Shown one piece after another: positions 28,649-37,764 of a stretch of 55,337 nt of DNA. The notes under the pieces are model-generated. The model did no database searches and was not told the origin of the DNA. It worked only from the letters and a program-made list of their open reading frames with translations. Position numbers and translations under genes: made by a program. Numbering within the stretch: position 1 is the stretch's first letter; every line of letters starts with the position of its first letter. The DNA is from Candidatus Binataceae bacterium (GTDB lineage Bacteria > Desulfobacterota > Binatia > Binatales > Binataceae), in contig DASXMJ010000007.1 of NCBI GenBank assembly GCA_036495685.1, positions 1 through 55,337 of the forward strand, given 5' to 3'.

Positions 28649-29803
28649 CTAATAGGGACGTGCCCCCTTGCCAATAATTTCGCGTGCCACCAGCAGCTTC
28701 ATGATCTGCGCGGTGCCATCGCCGATCTCCAGCCCGATCACATCGCGCATCCGCTGCTGGTGCGGCAGATCGAGGCTGAAGCCCAGGTGACCGTGCAGCA
28801 GGAGGCAATCATGCAGCACTCGCGCGCAGAGCTCGGGAGCGAGCCATTTCGCGCCTGCGGAGATCCACCCGTGCGGCTCGCCGCGGTCGCGAAGCCAGAG
28901 CGCCTCGTAACACAGGTGGCGCGCGGCGCGCAGCTCCACCGCCGCCTCGGCGAGTGGAAATGACACGCCCTCGAAGCGCGCGAGCGATCCGCCAAAGGCC
29001 TGCCGCTCTGCGACATAGGCACAGGTTTCTTCCACGCTTTGCTCCGCCGCACCGATACACATGAGGCCGATGAGCGCGCGAGAGAAATCAAAGCCCTGCA
29101 TCACCTGCACGAAGCCTGCGCCTTCGGCGGCGATCCGCGCGGTGGCGGGAACCTGCACCGCGTCGAAAAAAAGCGAGCCGCGCCCGATCGCGCGCGAGCC
29201 AAGGTCCTTGAAACGCGTGCGGCTCACGCCCGGCGAGTTAAGGTCGACGTAGAAAGCGCTTACGCCGTGAGCGCCCTGTTCTAGCGAGCCGGTCCGCGCC
29301 ATCACCAGGGCGGTGGCGGCCGAGGACGAAAATGAAATCGAGGTCTTCTCGCCGTCGATCACGTAATGGTCGCCGTCGCGGCGCGCCTGGAGCTTCACGT
29401 GCGCGGCGTCAGAGCCACCCGCCGGCTCGGTTACCGCCAGCGCGCAAAGGAGTTCCCCGCGACAAATCGGGGGCAGATACGCGGCCTTCTGCCGCTGGTC
29501 GCCGTTGCGGGAAATGATCGCGCCGACCAACCCGGCGAGCAGGAGAACGTAGGCCGCGTTGAAGTCGCCGCGCGCGATCTCCTCGTGGGCGATTCCCAAC
29601 GATAGGTAGTCGAGTCCCGCGCCGCCGTACCGAGGGTCGACCATCGAGGCAAGCACGCCCAGCTCGCCGAGCTGGCGCACTAGCGCGGGCGGGAGATCCT
29701 CATCCCGATCGCGCGCTGGATAGGCGGGGAGCAGTTCGCGAGTAGCGAATTCGCGCAAGGTCGACTGGAGCAGTTGTTGCTCGGGCGAAAGCTCAAAGTC
29801 CAC
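28649..29803 (-). CDS. Acyl-CoA dehydrogenase with Asp at the usual catalytic-Glu position
   Basis: A 384-residue flavoprotein. The N-terminal helical domain begins MDFELSPEQQLLQSTLREFA; the FAD strand motif is LCALAVTEPAGGSDA; the C-terminal domain has RQAFGGSLARFEGVSFPLAEA and LHGHLGFSLDLPHQQRMRD. At the position where most family members have Y-E-G-T near the C-terminus, this protein has G-D-G-T (D362), so the usual catalytic Glu is Asp. Asp bases are known in some alicyclic acyl-CoA dehydrogenases. Electrons should pass to ETF. Located 9 nt downstream of the class III alcohol dehydrogenase gene, in the same operon. Confidence 0.88.
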   Translation of the reverse strand: MDFELSPEQQLLQSTLREFATRELLPAYPARDRDEDLPPALVRQLGELGVLASMVDPRYGGAGLDYLSLGIAHEEIARGDFNAAYVLLLAGLVGAIISRNGDQRQKAAYLPPICRGELLCALAVTEPAGGSDAAHVKLQARRDGDHYVIDGEKTSISFSSSAATALVMARTGSLEQGAHGVSAFYVDLNSPGVSRTRFKDLGSRAIGRGSLFFDAVQVPATARIAAEGAGFVQVMQGFDFSRALIGLMCIGAAEQSVEETCAYVAERQAFGGSLARFEGVSFPLAEAAVELRAARHLCYEALWLRDRGEPHGWISAGAKWLAPELCARVLHDCLLLHGHLGFSLDLPHQQRMRDVIGLEIGDGTAQIMKLLVAREIIGKGARPY

Positions 29804-29812
29804 GCTAACGCC

Positions 29813-30922
29813 TCAGAAGGTAACAACGCTGCGGATTGATTTGCCGTCATGCATAAGGTCGAAGGCCTCGTTGATTCGATCGAGCGGCAGGGTATGCGTG
29901 ATCAGATCGTCGATGTTGATCCGCCCTTCCATGTACCAGTCGACGATCTTGGGAACGTCGCGCCGCCCGCGGGCGCCACCGAACGCGGTCCCTTTCCAGG
30001 TGCGGCCGGTGACTAACTGGAATGGCCGCGTGGCGATCTCCTCTCCGGCCCCGGCCACCCCGATGATCACGCTGGTACCCCATCCGCGCTGACAGCACTC
30101 CAGCGCCTGCCGCATCAGCTTGGGGTTGCCCACGCATTCGAACGAGAAATCCGCGCCGCCGCGGGTCAAGTCGATCAGGTGCGCAACCAGATCGCCTTTG
30201 AGCTCCGTCGGATTTACGAAATGCGTGGCCCCAAACTTACGCGCCATCGTTTCGCGCGCCGGGTTCACATCGATCGCGACGATCATTGCGGCACCCGCCA
30301 GGCGAGCGCCCTGGATCACATTGAGCCCGATTCCGCCGACCCCGAAGACCACCACCCGGTCCCCCGGCTGGACCTTCGCGGTGTTGATAACTGCTCCGAG
30401 CCCCGTCGTGACGCCGCATCCGATATAGCAGATCTTGTCGAAGGGGGCGTCTTCACGGACCCTGGCCAGCGCTATTTCGGGCACCACTGTGTAGTTGGCG
30501 AAGGTCGAGGTGCCCATGTAGTGATGAATCATCCGCCCCGCTTGGGAGAAGCGGCTGGTTCCGTCTGGCATGAGACCTTTGCCCTGGGTCTCGCGAATCG
30601 CGATACAGAGATTGGTTTTGCCCGACAAGCACGCCGGGCAGTTGCGGCATTCGGGAATATACAGGGGAATCACGTGATCGCCCGGCTTGAGGGTGGTCAC
30701 TCCCGGGCCGGTTTCGACGACCACCCCGGCGCCTTCGTGGCCGAGGATTGCGGGAAACAGCCCTTCGGGATCCTTACCCGAGAGCGTGAACGCATCGGTG
30801 TGACAAACGCCGGTCGCCTTTATCTCGACCAGCACCTCGCCTGCCTTGGGTCCATCGAGGTCGACGGTAGTGATTTCCAGCGGGTCGCCCGCTTTAGTCG
30901 CTACTGCAGCTCTGACTTTCAC
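29813..30922 (-). CDS. frmA: Class III alcohol dehydrogenase / S-(hydroxymethyl)glutathione dehydrogenase
   Basis: A 369-residue zinc-dependent MDR dehydrogenase. Catalytic zinc ligands are the Cys and His of [16 protein letters not shown], and the Cys of [10 protein letters not shown]. The structural zinc lobe is intact ([17 protein letters not shown]). The NAD site is [15 protein letters not shown]. The class III signatures [14 protein letters not shown] and [19 protein letters not shown] are near-identical to known FrmA/AdhC. It oxidises the glutathione adduct of formaldehyde, and can act on long-chain alcohols. Its start overlaps the stop of the upstream hydratase by 4 nt. In this operon it may handle formaldehyde or a primary alcohol released from the substrate. 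Confidence 0.92.
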   Translation of the reverse strand: MKVRAAVATKAGDPLEITTVDLDGPKAGEVLVEIKATGVCHTDAFTLSGKDPEGLFPAILGHEGAGVVVETGPGVTTLKPGDHVIPLYIPECRNCPACLSGKTNLCIAIRETQGKGLMPDGTSRFSQAGRMIHHYMGTSTFANYTVVPEIALARVREDAPFDKICYIGCGVTTGLGAVINTAKVQPGDRVVVFGVGGIGLNVIQGARLAGAAMIVAIDVNPARETMARKFGATHFVNPTELKGDLVAHLIDLTRGGADFSFECVGNPKLMRQALECCQRGWGTSVIIGVAGAGEEIATRPFQLVTGRTWKGTAFGGARGRRDVPKIVDWYMEGRINIDDLITHTLPLDRINEAFDLMHDGKSIRSVVTF

Positions 30923-31818
30923 CGCTGGACTCCATTCGCCGGCGCCAGTACGACCAAGCCGTCTCTTATGGCCGGGCGATTTTGATCGTTGAGCACCTCG
31001 AAGAAAATCCGATCGCCGTCGTGCGCTGGTTCCCGGGCGCAGATGCGCAGCAAGACCTGCGAGGGCATCATCACCATCGCACCGAACCTGCCCGTGATTC
31101 TGCTTACCCGCGAGGGATCCCCGCCCGTCTCGGCCGCGACGATTTTCGAGACCGCGAGCGCGAGCATTGCCGTTCCATGAAGGATGATCTCGGGAAGGCC
31201 CGCCTGCTGCGCCACGGCGGCATCGGTATGGATCGGATTAAAAATTCGTGCGCATTCGGTATAGATGTGCGCCAGTCCCGCGGCGACCGGGATCGGGATT
31301 TCTGAAATCGGCTGGCGACCCATTTCTGACGGCAGCGCCAGCGCAGGTGCAGCCGCCACCGTCCGGTCCGGTCCCGTGACCGCAACATCCCGGTAGATCG
31401 ATCCGTACCACGACGTGCAGATCGGCGCTCCTGCCGCATCGACGGTTTGCAGCCGGGTCAGCTGATAGGCGCCAGGTTTGCGGCGCTCGATTCCGGCCAC
31501 CGTCGCGCGCGTCCGCACGCGGGCGGGCGGACGAATCTGGCGATGGATGATCAGATCGTGCGACGCGTGCACACCGCGACGCGCTTCATCCGGGGTAAGC
31601 CCCGACTGATCGAACGTCGCGCGCATCGCGACCAATACCGGCCATTCGAAACAGACCGGAAACAACGGATGCGCGACAATTCCCGCGGCCGAAGCGGTGT
31701 CCAAATAACAGGGCAGCAAGTCGCCCAGTGCTGCCCCATACGCCATCGTCCAGCGCGCATCGATTTCGCCGGCGAGCCATTCGCCGCTCGTACCGGCCAG
31801 CGAGGAATTCAGCGGCAT
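30919..31818 (-). CDS. Double hot-dog MaoC-like hydratase
   Basis: A 299-residue protein with an N-terminal MaoC_dehydrat_N half ([36 protein letters not shown]) and a C-terminal MaoC half with the hydratase motif [23 protein letters not shown]. The arrangement is that of eukaryotic/actinobacterial 2-enoyl-CoA hydratase 2 and of the Htdz/MFE-2 type. It adds water to (R)-3-hydroxyacyl-CoA precursors. The ATG at 31818 (MPLNSSLAG) follows AGAGAAG and is preferred over an Arg-rich upstream extension. It is the first gene of the operon with frmA, the acyl-CoA dehydrogenase and the rhamnosidase. Confidence 0.86.
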   Translation of the reverse strand: MPLNSSLAGTSGEWLAGEIDARWTMAYGAALGDLLPCYLDTASAAGIVAHPLFPVCFEWPVLVAMRATFDQSGLTPDEARRGVHASHDLIIHRQIRPPARVRTRATVAGIERRKPGAYQLTRLQTVDAAGAPICTSWYGSIYRDVAVTGPDRTVAAAPALALPSEMGRQPISEIPIPVAAGLAHIYTECARIFNPIHTDAAVAQQAGLPEIILHGTAMLALAVSKIVAAETGGDPSRVSRITGRFGAMVMMPSQVLLRICAREPAHDGDRIFFEVLNDQNRPAIRDGLVVLAPANGVQR

Positions 31819-31951
31819 ACTTCTCTTGTACTTGCGCCGCCGCGCGGTTGTCCAACCAAGTCGCCGGCAAGAGGGTAACGCCACGGAACGCGTCGTGCGC
31901 ACGCACCGCCGCCGCGCCAAGAATCCCGTCTTCCGTCCGAGAACGGTCCGA

Positions 31952-33115
31952 CTAATTCGCGGTCGTAAATTCGCCCAGGTCCCGGTTCATGAAGATCTCA
32001 TCGGTCACCTGGTGGGGAGCACCCACCACGAATTTCACAGGATGCTCGCCCTTCATCTGCATCTGGTAGTCGTAGCGGGTGAAATGATCGATCGCGAACG
32101 GCAGCCCGTTACACAGGAGCGGACTCGGACTATCGCAGACGTGAAAGTGTAGGTGCGGCTCGGTCGAATTTCCGGAATTACCGAGCTTGGCGAGACGCTC
32201 GCCGGCTCTCACGGAGTCGCCGACTTTCACGCCGATGGTGCTTGGAATCAGATGCGCATAGAACGCGTAGCGGCCCCCGCCGATATCTTCCATCACGTAG
32301 TTTCCGCCAATGGTCTCCAGAGTGATCGGCACCGCCATCTTCGCCGCGTTGGGAACGTTCTCCTTGATTCCGTCTTTCACGCCCACGACTTTCCCGTCCG
32401 CCACCGCGAGTACCTCCGCACCGTAACAATGATAGCTGCGATTCTCGGATTGGTTTCCGGTGAAGCTGTTGCCATCGGCACCGAGCTGAATCCAATCGAC
32501 GGCAAACCGCTCCGGCAAGCCGAGATGGTTTGCCAGGGCGACGATGATCCGCCGGTGGATCGAATCGTTGGCCGGACCATTGGGTGTCCACCAGTTCTTG
32601 CCCCGCAGCGGAGCCTGAATGACGACCGGCTTGGTCCGAGAGAGGTTCATATCGACGACCACCTTCTGACGCGTCTGCGGTTTTCCTTGCGCTTCGACCG
32701 TGAGCTGGTTGGTCCACTTCTCCAGATTCCAATCGTCACGGAACAGAAAAATCACTCCCGCTTCGCTAGGTTTGAGCACTGGCGCTTGCGGCTTCAACGG
32801 ATTGGCTCCGATGAGTGAAAAGAGGGATTTCAGCTGCTCGAAATTAACGGGATTGGCCTGAGCGGACGAAACCGGCGCCTCCTTCGATTTGGCGTCGGCT
32901 TCCGTGATGGCCAGTGAATCGATTTGAATAGTTTGGTCGGTAAAGTTCGCCAGCAAGAATTCATAGGCTACATGCGTTTTGCCGTCGCCATTGAACACTT
33001 CCGGCGTGCCGGGGCTCGGCAGCATCAGCAGTCTGAATGGCAACCCCGTCTGCGCCGCAACCACCGATGGCAGCACCATAGCCAAAGCGACTGCGGCGAG
33101 CAGTGAGCGCCTCAC
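31952..33115 (-). CDS. Secreted M23-family peptidase
   Basis: A 387-residue protein with a signal peptide (SLLAAVALAMVLPSVVAAQ) and GTG start directly after the TAG of the upstream hydrolase. The central region is beta-rich. The C-terminal LytM/M23 domain has SIHRRIIVA, FAVDWIQLGADG, YGAEVLAVADGKVV, YAFYAHLIPSTIGVKVGDSV and the metal motif PHLHFHVCD. The first metal-ligand segment differs from classic H-x-x-x-D in the manner of a known M23 side branch. It may cut peptidoglycan cross-bridges or be an inactive amidase activator; the zinc ligands suggest activity. Confidence 0.85.
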   Translation of the reverse strand: MRRSLLAAVALAMVLPSVVAAQTGLPFRLLMLPSPGTPEVFNGDGKTHVAYEFLLANFTDQTIQIDSLAITEADAKSKEAPVSSAQANPVNFEQLKSLFSLIGANPLKPQAPVLKPSEAGVIFLFRDDWNLEKWTNQLTVEAQGKPQTRQKVVVDMNLSRTKPVVIQAPLRGKNWWTPNGPANDSIHRRIIVALANHLGLPERFAVDWIQLGADGNSFTGNQSENRSYHCYGAEVLAVADGKVVGVKDGIKENVPNAAKMAVPITLETIGGNYVMEDIGGGRYAFYAHLIPSTIGVKVGDSVRAGERLAKLGNSGNSTEPHLHFHVCDSPSPLLCNGLPFAIDHFTRYDYQMQMKGEHPVKFVVGAPHQVTDEIFMNRDLGEFTTAN

Positions 33116-33913
33116 CTAGGCATGCGCCTTCACAAATTCGATAACCGCCTGATTGAATTCGCGCGGGTACTCCGTGAAGAACTGGTGTGCTCCCGGCAGT
33201 TCCTTCACGATCGCACCGGGAATTTTCCCGGCGATCAGCCGCGAATTCGCGGGCGGCACGAGGATGTCATCGGTACCGGTCAGCACCATCGTCGGCACGC
33301 GAATCGAGTTCAGCCGCGCACTCGCGTCAAAGCCCATCACCGCCCGCAACTGGCGCTGATATGCAAACGGGGGAATCAGGTATTGGGCGCGGACCTTGTC
33401 GTAGCGCTCGATGACGTCGCGGCGATGTGCGATCGCGTTCTCGGTAAAGCCCGAACGAATCTGCAGCTTGCGTTGCTCGGGGTTGGCATTCTCGGCTGCA
33501 ACCAGCGCCTCGATTACCGGAGCCGCTGCGCCGACCGCTTCTTTGCCGCCACACGTGGTGCATCCGAGAATCAGACAGCTCAGGCGGTCCTGATGGGCGA
33601 TCGCAAACTCCTGCGCGATCATCCCGCCCATCGAAATTCCCAACAAGGCCACCCGTTCCAGCTTGAGCGCCGCGAGCAGACCTGCTGTGTCTGACGCCAT
33701 CTGCAAAATCGAATAGGGCGCGTCCGGCTTGTCGGTGCGGCCGGCACCGCGATTGTCGAATACCAGCACCCGGAAATGACGTGAGAACTCCGGGACCTGC
33801 TCGTACCAGGCGGTCAGATTGGACCCCAGCCCGCGAATCATCGCGAGCGTCTGCGGTCCGTCGCCATGAATCTCGTAGTAGATCTCGATATCACCGACGC
33901 GCTGTCTTGGCAT
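33116..33913 (-). CDS. Alpha/beta hydrolase
   Basis: A 265-residue single-domain hydrolase. The strand and oxyanion region is IRGLGSNLTAWYEQVPEF, the loop VLVFDNRGAGRTDKPDAPY, the nucleophile elbow LGISMGGMIA, the acid VLTGTDDILVPP and the histidine GAHQFFTEYP. The sequence resembles 3-oxoadipate enol-lactonase and related esterases, but that label is not secure. No signal peptide. The stop codon abuts the GTG of the M23 gene with no spacer, so both are translated from one message. Confidence 0.88.
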   Translation of the reverse strand: MPRQRVGDIEIYYEIHGDGPQTLAMIRGLGSNLTAWYEQVPEFSRHFRVLVFDNRGAGRTDKPDAPYSILQMASDTAGLLAALKLERVALLGISMGGMIAQEFAIAHQDRLSCLILGCTTCGGKEAVGAAAPVIEALVAAENANPEQRKLQIRSGFTENAIAHRRDVIERYDKVRAQYLIPPFAYQRQLRAVMGFDASARLNSIRVPTMVLTGTDDILVPPANSRLIAGKIPGAIVKELPGAHQFFTEYPREFNQAVIEFVKAHA

Positions 33914-34027
33914 GGTCGGAAAATTTAGCGCCGCAGCCCTCGGCTAGCCAACGCCAATTCGCTTGTGCGAGCGCCCGAAACGGTGCGAATTAAGCGATGG
34001 GGTTCGATGACTCGAGGCGAGGCGATC

Positions 34028-35956
34028 ATGGATTCAAAGGAACTTAACGAGATCATTGTCGAACGCAATCTTTCCATACCGCTGAGCGATGGCGCGACTC
34101 TCTCGGCCGATCTGTATCGCCCGGCAGGCAAAGGGCCCTTCCCCGCGCTCATGAGCTTTTATCCGTATCACAAGGACGATTTCATCGGCGCGATGAATGA
34201 GGCTCCGCGCCGCTACTTCGCCGCGCGCGGCTATGCCCATCTGCTCGTGGATTTTCGCGGTCTGGGCGGCTCCAGCGGCGTGGCCTGGCCGGCAATGGAT
34301 CGCGGCGAGGCGCGTGACGGGGCCGAGGCGATCGAATGGATCGCTCGGCAACCGTGGTGTGACGGCAATGTCGGAATGTGGGGGCTCTCGTATGGCGGAA
34401 TTTCCTCGCTCAAAGTCGCCGCGGAAAACCCCCCTCATCTGCGCGCCATCGTTCCCCTGCAGGGCAGCGTCGACATCTATCACGACTACCTCTATCCGGG
34501 CGGATGCGCGACATGTCTCGGCGGCTATGGCGCGTGGGGATCGTTCATGCTCGCCATGAACCTGATGCCACCCACCAACGCAGACCGCGAGGGCCGATGG
34601 CATTCGGTGTGGAATGAACGACTGGAACACGGCGAGCCCTACGTGTTTCCATGGCCGGATCATCCGGCGCACGACGAGTACTGGCAGGGAAAGGCGGTGG
34701 ATCCCACAAAGATCAAAGTGCCGACGTTCATCATCGGCGGATGGCGCGACATTTTCCCGGAAGTCATGCCCTCGGTCTTTGCGCGGTTGAAATGCCCGAA
34801 AAAACTCTGGATGGGGCCCTGGATGCACACGCTGCCCGCGCTCGCGCCGCACGAACCGCTCGATTACCTGCACGAAATGAAGCGCTGGTTCGATCATTGG
34901 CTGCGCGGAGAGAAGAACGGCATTGCGGAGGAGCCGCCGGTGCTGATCAACGTGCAGCGCGCGAATCTCTGGAAGCACGAACGTGAATGGCCGATCGCGC
35001 GGGCGCAGAGCCGCGCGATGTACCTTGGCAGCACGGGAACACTCGGCGATGCGGCTGCTCGCGAGGAACAAGGCGAGTCCTATACCTCGAATCCAACGCT
35101 CGGCACGGCAGCGGGGCTGTGGGACCCGATGGGCCTTGGCGTCGGCATGCCGCTGGACCAGAACGAAGACGACCTCGCATCGCTCGCTTACACTTCGGAA
35201 CCGCTGGCGGAAAGCCTGGAAATTTCCGGCGCGCCGCAGGCTACGGTATTCGCCGAAATCAAACGGGGCGACGACGCAAATGTCGTGGTGAAAGTGTGCG
35301 ACGTGGACCCGGCCGGCACTTCATCGCTTATAACCTCGGGATGGCTGCGCGCAGCGTGCCGCAACTCGGTAGAGCGGCTTGAGCCGGTCGAGGCGGGCGA
35401 GGTCTACGAACTCCGCATCCCGCTATGGTCCACCTCCTACCAGGTGCCGAAGGGCAACCGGATTCGGGTGAGTGTCTCTTGCGCCGACTTCCCGCGTCTG
35501 TGGCCAACACGCAGCAATCCGGAAATTCGACTGTTCTTCGGCGGCAATCGGGCCAGCGCTATCCGGCTGCCGATCGTACCCGCGCACTCGGAGCCGTTCG
35601 AAGCGCCGAAATTACGCCGACCGGAACCCGCGCCGCCGTCGACACTGCGCCCGATTTGGAAGATCGAGCGTAACCTGGTGGCAGGCGAAATCGCCGTCAC
35701 CACGGGAGAAAAAAACGGCTTCCCGCTCCCACAAGGCGGCGCGATCGAGGTCGATCACACCGCGGTCGCACGCGTGAGCGCCGTCCGGCCCGACGGCGCC
35801 AGCGTTGCAGGCAACACCAAGATCCGCGTGAACGCGCCGGTGATCGGCGACGTCGAAGTCGCAACTACCAGCCTGATTTCGCGCAACGGGATGACCCTGG
35901 CAGCGCGCATCACGCGCGACGGTGCGGTGGTGTTCGAAAAACGGTGGAGCAAATAG
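34028..35956 (+). CDS. CocE/NonD family hydrolase (S15 / X-Pro dipeptidyl-peptidase-like)
   Basis: A 642-residue serine hydrolase. The catalytic elbow is GMWGLSYGGIS, the acid GGWRDIF, and the histidine MGPWMH; the C-terminal beta-sandwich domain carries VYELRIPLWSTSYQVPKGNRIRVSVS. The N-terminal RNLSIPLSDGATLSADLYRP is typical of the family that includes cocaine esterase and glutaryl-7-ACA acylase. I chose ATG 34028 because two GAGG-type sites precede it and earlier in-frame starts add a non-family tail. No signal peptide. Substrate is an ester or amide that cannot be named. Confidence 0.9.
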   Translation: MDSKELNEIIVERNLSIPLSDGATLSADLYRPAGKGPFPALMSFYPYHKDDFIGAMNEAPRRYFAARGYAHLLVDFRGLGGSSGVAWPAMDRGEARDGAEAIEWIARQPWCDGNVGMWGLSYGGISSLKVAAENPPHLRAIVPLQGSVDIYHDYLYPGGCATCLGGYGAWGSFMLAMNLMPPTNADREGRWHSVWNERLEHGEPYVFPWPDHPAHDEYWQGKAVDPTKIKVPTFIIGGWRDIFPEVMPSVFARLKCPKKLWMGPWMHTLPALAPHEPLDYLHEMKRWFDHWLRGEKNGIAEEPPVLINVQRANLWKHEREWPIARAQSRAMYLGSTGTLGDAAAREEQGESYTSNPTLGTAAGLWDPMGLGVGMPLDQNEDDLASLAYTSEPLAESLEISGAPQATVFAEIKRGDDANVVVKVCDVDPAGTSSLITSGWLRAACRNSVERLEPVEAGEVYELRIPLWSTSYQVPKGNRIRVSVSCADFPRLWPTRSNPEIRLFFGGNRASAIRLPIVPAHSEPFEAPKLRRPEPAPPSTLRPIWKIERNLVAGEIAVTTGEKNGFPLPQGGAIEVDHTAVARVSAVRPDGASVAGNTKIRVNAPVIGDVEVATTSLISRNGMTLAARITRDGAVVFEKRWSK

Positions 35957-36010
35957 CGGCTCAGGCTGCGAACCGCGAGCGGATTCCTCGCTACTGACAG
36001 CCATCGGTTT

Positions 36011-36089
36011 TCAAACCAGGGCCAGCCGCATCGAGATCCGCTCGAAATGCGTCTTGCCAATCACTGGAGTGGTCGACCGCGGCGATCAT
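36011..36089 (-). pseudogene. Possible remnant of a vapC (PIN-domain toxin) gene
   Basis: The antitoxin stop overlaps an ATG in the ATGA manner of vapBC pairs. The frame from that ATG begins MIAAVD, as PIN toxins do (first catalytic Asp), but closes after 32 codons at 35991. In another frame of the same bases, THFERISMRLALV then a stop (36011-36013) looks like the C-terminal strand of such toxins. An intact toxin would need about 130 codons. An internal deletion is the simplest reading, but the remnant is too short to be certain. Confidence 0.35.
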
Positions 36090-36325
36090 CGTTTCCCACG
36101 AATTTCAGAAATGAACGCATCGGTGTCGAAGTTTTGGCCAACGGCGCCCCAGACGCGGTGTGTCGGGCTGGGCCTGTCCACTTTCACGGCGATCAGCCGG
36201 CCCTGTTCCTCTGAAAACTCGAGCACGGTTCCTGGCCTCAGGCCGAGGCGATCACGCAACGGCTTGGGAATTACTACCTGCCCCCGCGCCCCAACTCTGC
36301 TTCTCATTGGCTTCATACTTTTCAT
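36086..36325 (-). CDS. AbrB/MazE/SpoVT-type antitoxin, apparently orphaned
   Basis: A 79-residue protein. The swapped-hairpin DNA-binding domain is SRVGARGQVVIPKPLRDRLGLRPGTVLEF, and a C-terminal tail (AVGQNFDTDAFISEIRGKR) would wrap its toxin. I chose ATG 36325 because it places the domain near the start as in the family. Such proteins repress their own promoter and neutralise VapC- or MazF-type toxins. No intact toxin gene lies on either side; only a degraded reading frame overlaps its stop. Confidence 0.75.
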   Translation of the reverse strand: MKSMKPMRSRVGARGQVVIPKPLRDRLGLRPGTVLEFSEEQGRLIAVKVDRPSPTHRVWGAVGQNFDTDAFISEIRGKR

Positions 36326-36423
36326 CCATGAAATCAAAACTTCAGACTTTCGGCGTGGACAAGTCTGGTCGCTCTCTCGGTCCGCCCCGTGGAGCAAATA
36401 GCCGCGCAGGCCTTCATCGAGAT

Positions 36424-37764
36424 TCAGATACCCAGCCGCCTGATCCACCGCCAGAGCGTTGCGCGATCGATATCAAGCGCGCGGGCCGCCTGGGCGCGGT
36501 TGCCCTCGCTGGCATCGAGCGCGGCTACTATTCGCGCGCGCACCAGGTCGTCGATCGAGTCTTGCAGCGATCCTTTGAAGGGCAGTTCGCGGCCGAAGAT
36601 CGGCCGATCCAGCATCAGATCCTCTGGCTGGATGCGGTCGGTAGCACACAGCACGGCGGCTCGCTCGACCACGTTTTCCAGCTCGCGAACATTGCCAGGC
36701 CAGCGATGCCTAAGCAGCGCCGCTTCGCTCTCGGGTGAGAACTCGAGTTTGCGGTTTGCTTCTGCGGCATGAATCGACAGAAAGTGGCGCGCGAGCGGAA
36801 TGATGTCTTCTGCCCGCTCGCGCAGGGAGGGAATTTGCACGGGGATCACGTTGAGGCGAAAGAACAGATCTTCGCGAAAGCGCCCAGCCACAATTTCGTC
36901 CTGAATCACCCGGTTGGTCGCCGCGACCATGCGCACATCCACGTGCCGCGTCGCGGTACCTCCCACGCGCAGCACTTCGCCCTCCTGGAGAACACGGAGC
37001 AGCTTGGCCTGAAAATCGTCTCCAACCTCCGCGATCTCGTCGAGGAAGAGGGTCCCCCCGTGCGCGCGCTCGAAGCATCCGGCATGCGCACCTACCGCCC
37101 CGGTGAACGCTCCCTTCTCGTGGCCGAACAGCTCGCTTTCCAGCACGCCCGGCGCGAAAGCCTTGCAGTTTACGGCAACGAAGGGACCGCCCACCCGATC
37201 GCTGTAGTAGTGGAGCATGCGCGCAACCAGTTCCTTGCCGGTACCGCTCTCGCCCTGGATAAGGATGGCTGCGTGGCTGGGTGCGGCGCGTCGCACCAGG
37301 TTGATCAGTTCGCGGCTGCGACGGCTCTCGCTGACCATCGATTCGGGCGAGTAGCGACTGGCGGCGACCTGGCGCAAATCGGAGTTCTCGCGACGAAGGC
37401 GCGACATCTCCAGGGCGCGCCCTACGGTGGCCCGCAGTTCGTCGTTATCGAAGGGCTTGGTGACATAGTCAAACGCGCCGGCGCGCATCGCGGCGACTGC
37501 GGAAGGGACGCTGCCGTAGGCGGTAATAAAGATGACGGGCAACGCCGGATAGTCGCGCTTTACGCGGCGCAGCACTTCCATCCCGTCTACCTCCGACATC
37601 TTCCAGTCGGTGACGACCGCGTCGTACGCGCGGTCCCCAAGGAGCGCAATCGCCCGCTCGCCGTCGCTGGAGAAGTCGCATTCGTAGCCGGCCGATCGCA
37701 GTGCGGTGGCGATCACTTCGCCCATCCGCTCCTGGTCGTCGACGATCAGAATGCGTGCGTTCAT
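36424..37764 (-). CDS. NtrC-family sigma-54 response regulator
   Basis: A 446-residue regulator. The receiver domain is residues 1-115 with phosphoacceptor D53 (VVTDWKM) and K103 (VTKPFDN). The AAA+ domain has Walker A GESGTGKE (171-178), the sigma-54 contact loop GAFTGA (218-223), Walker B GGTLFLDEIA (236-245) and the arginine-finger region FREDLFFRLNVIPV. A Fis-type helix-turn-helix is at the C-terminus (ARALDIDRATLWRWIRRL). It should activate sigma-54 promoters on phosphorylation by the kinase whose stop overlaps its ATG by 4 nt. No clear TGGC-N-TTGC promoter was found in the window, so targets are unknown. Confidence 0.95.
   Translation of the reverse strand: MNARILIVDDQERMGEVIATALRSAGYECDFSSDGERAIALLGDRAYDAVVTDWKMSEVDGMEVLRRVKRDYPALPVIFITAYGSVPSAVAAMRAGAFDYVTKPFDNDELRATVGRALEMSRLRRENSDLRQVAASRYSPESMVSESRRSRELINLVRRAAPSHAAILIQGESGTGKELVARMLHYYSDRVGGPFVAVNCKAFAPGVLESELFGHEKGAFTGAVGAHAGCFERAHGGTLFLDEIAEVGDDFQAKLLRVLQEGEVLRVGGTATRHVDVRMVAATNRVIQDEIVAGRFREDLFFRLNVIPVQIPSLRERAEDIIPLARHFLSIHAAEANRKLEFSPESEAALLRHRWPGNVRELENVVERAAVLCATDRIQPEDLMLDRPIFGRELPFKGSLQDSIDDLVRARIVAALDASEGNRAQAARALDIDRATLWRWIRRLGI

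Noticed and set aside
36086..36448. The long version of the antitoxin gene (120 residues)
   Set aside because: The extra 41 residues before the ATG at 36325 have no family match, and the domain start fits the shorter version.
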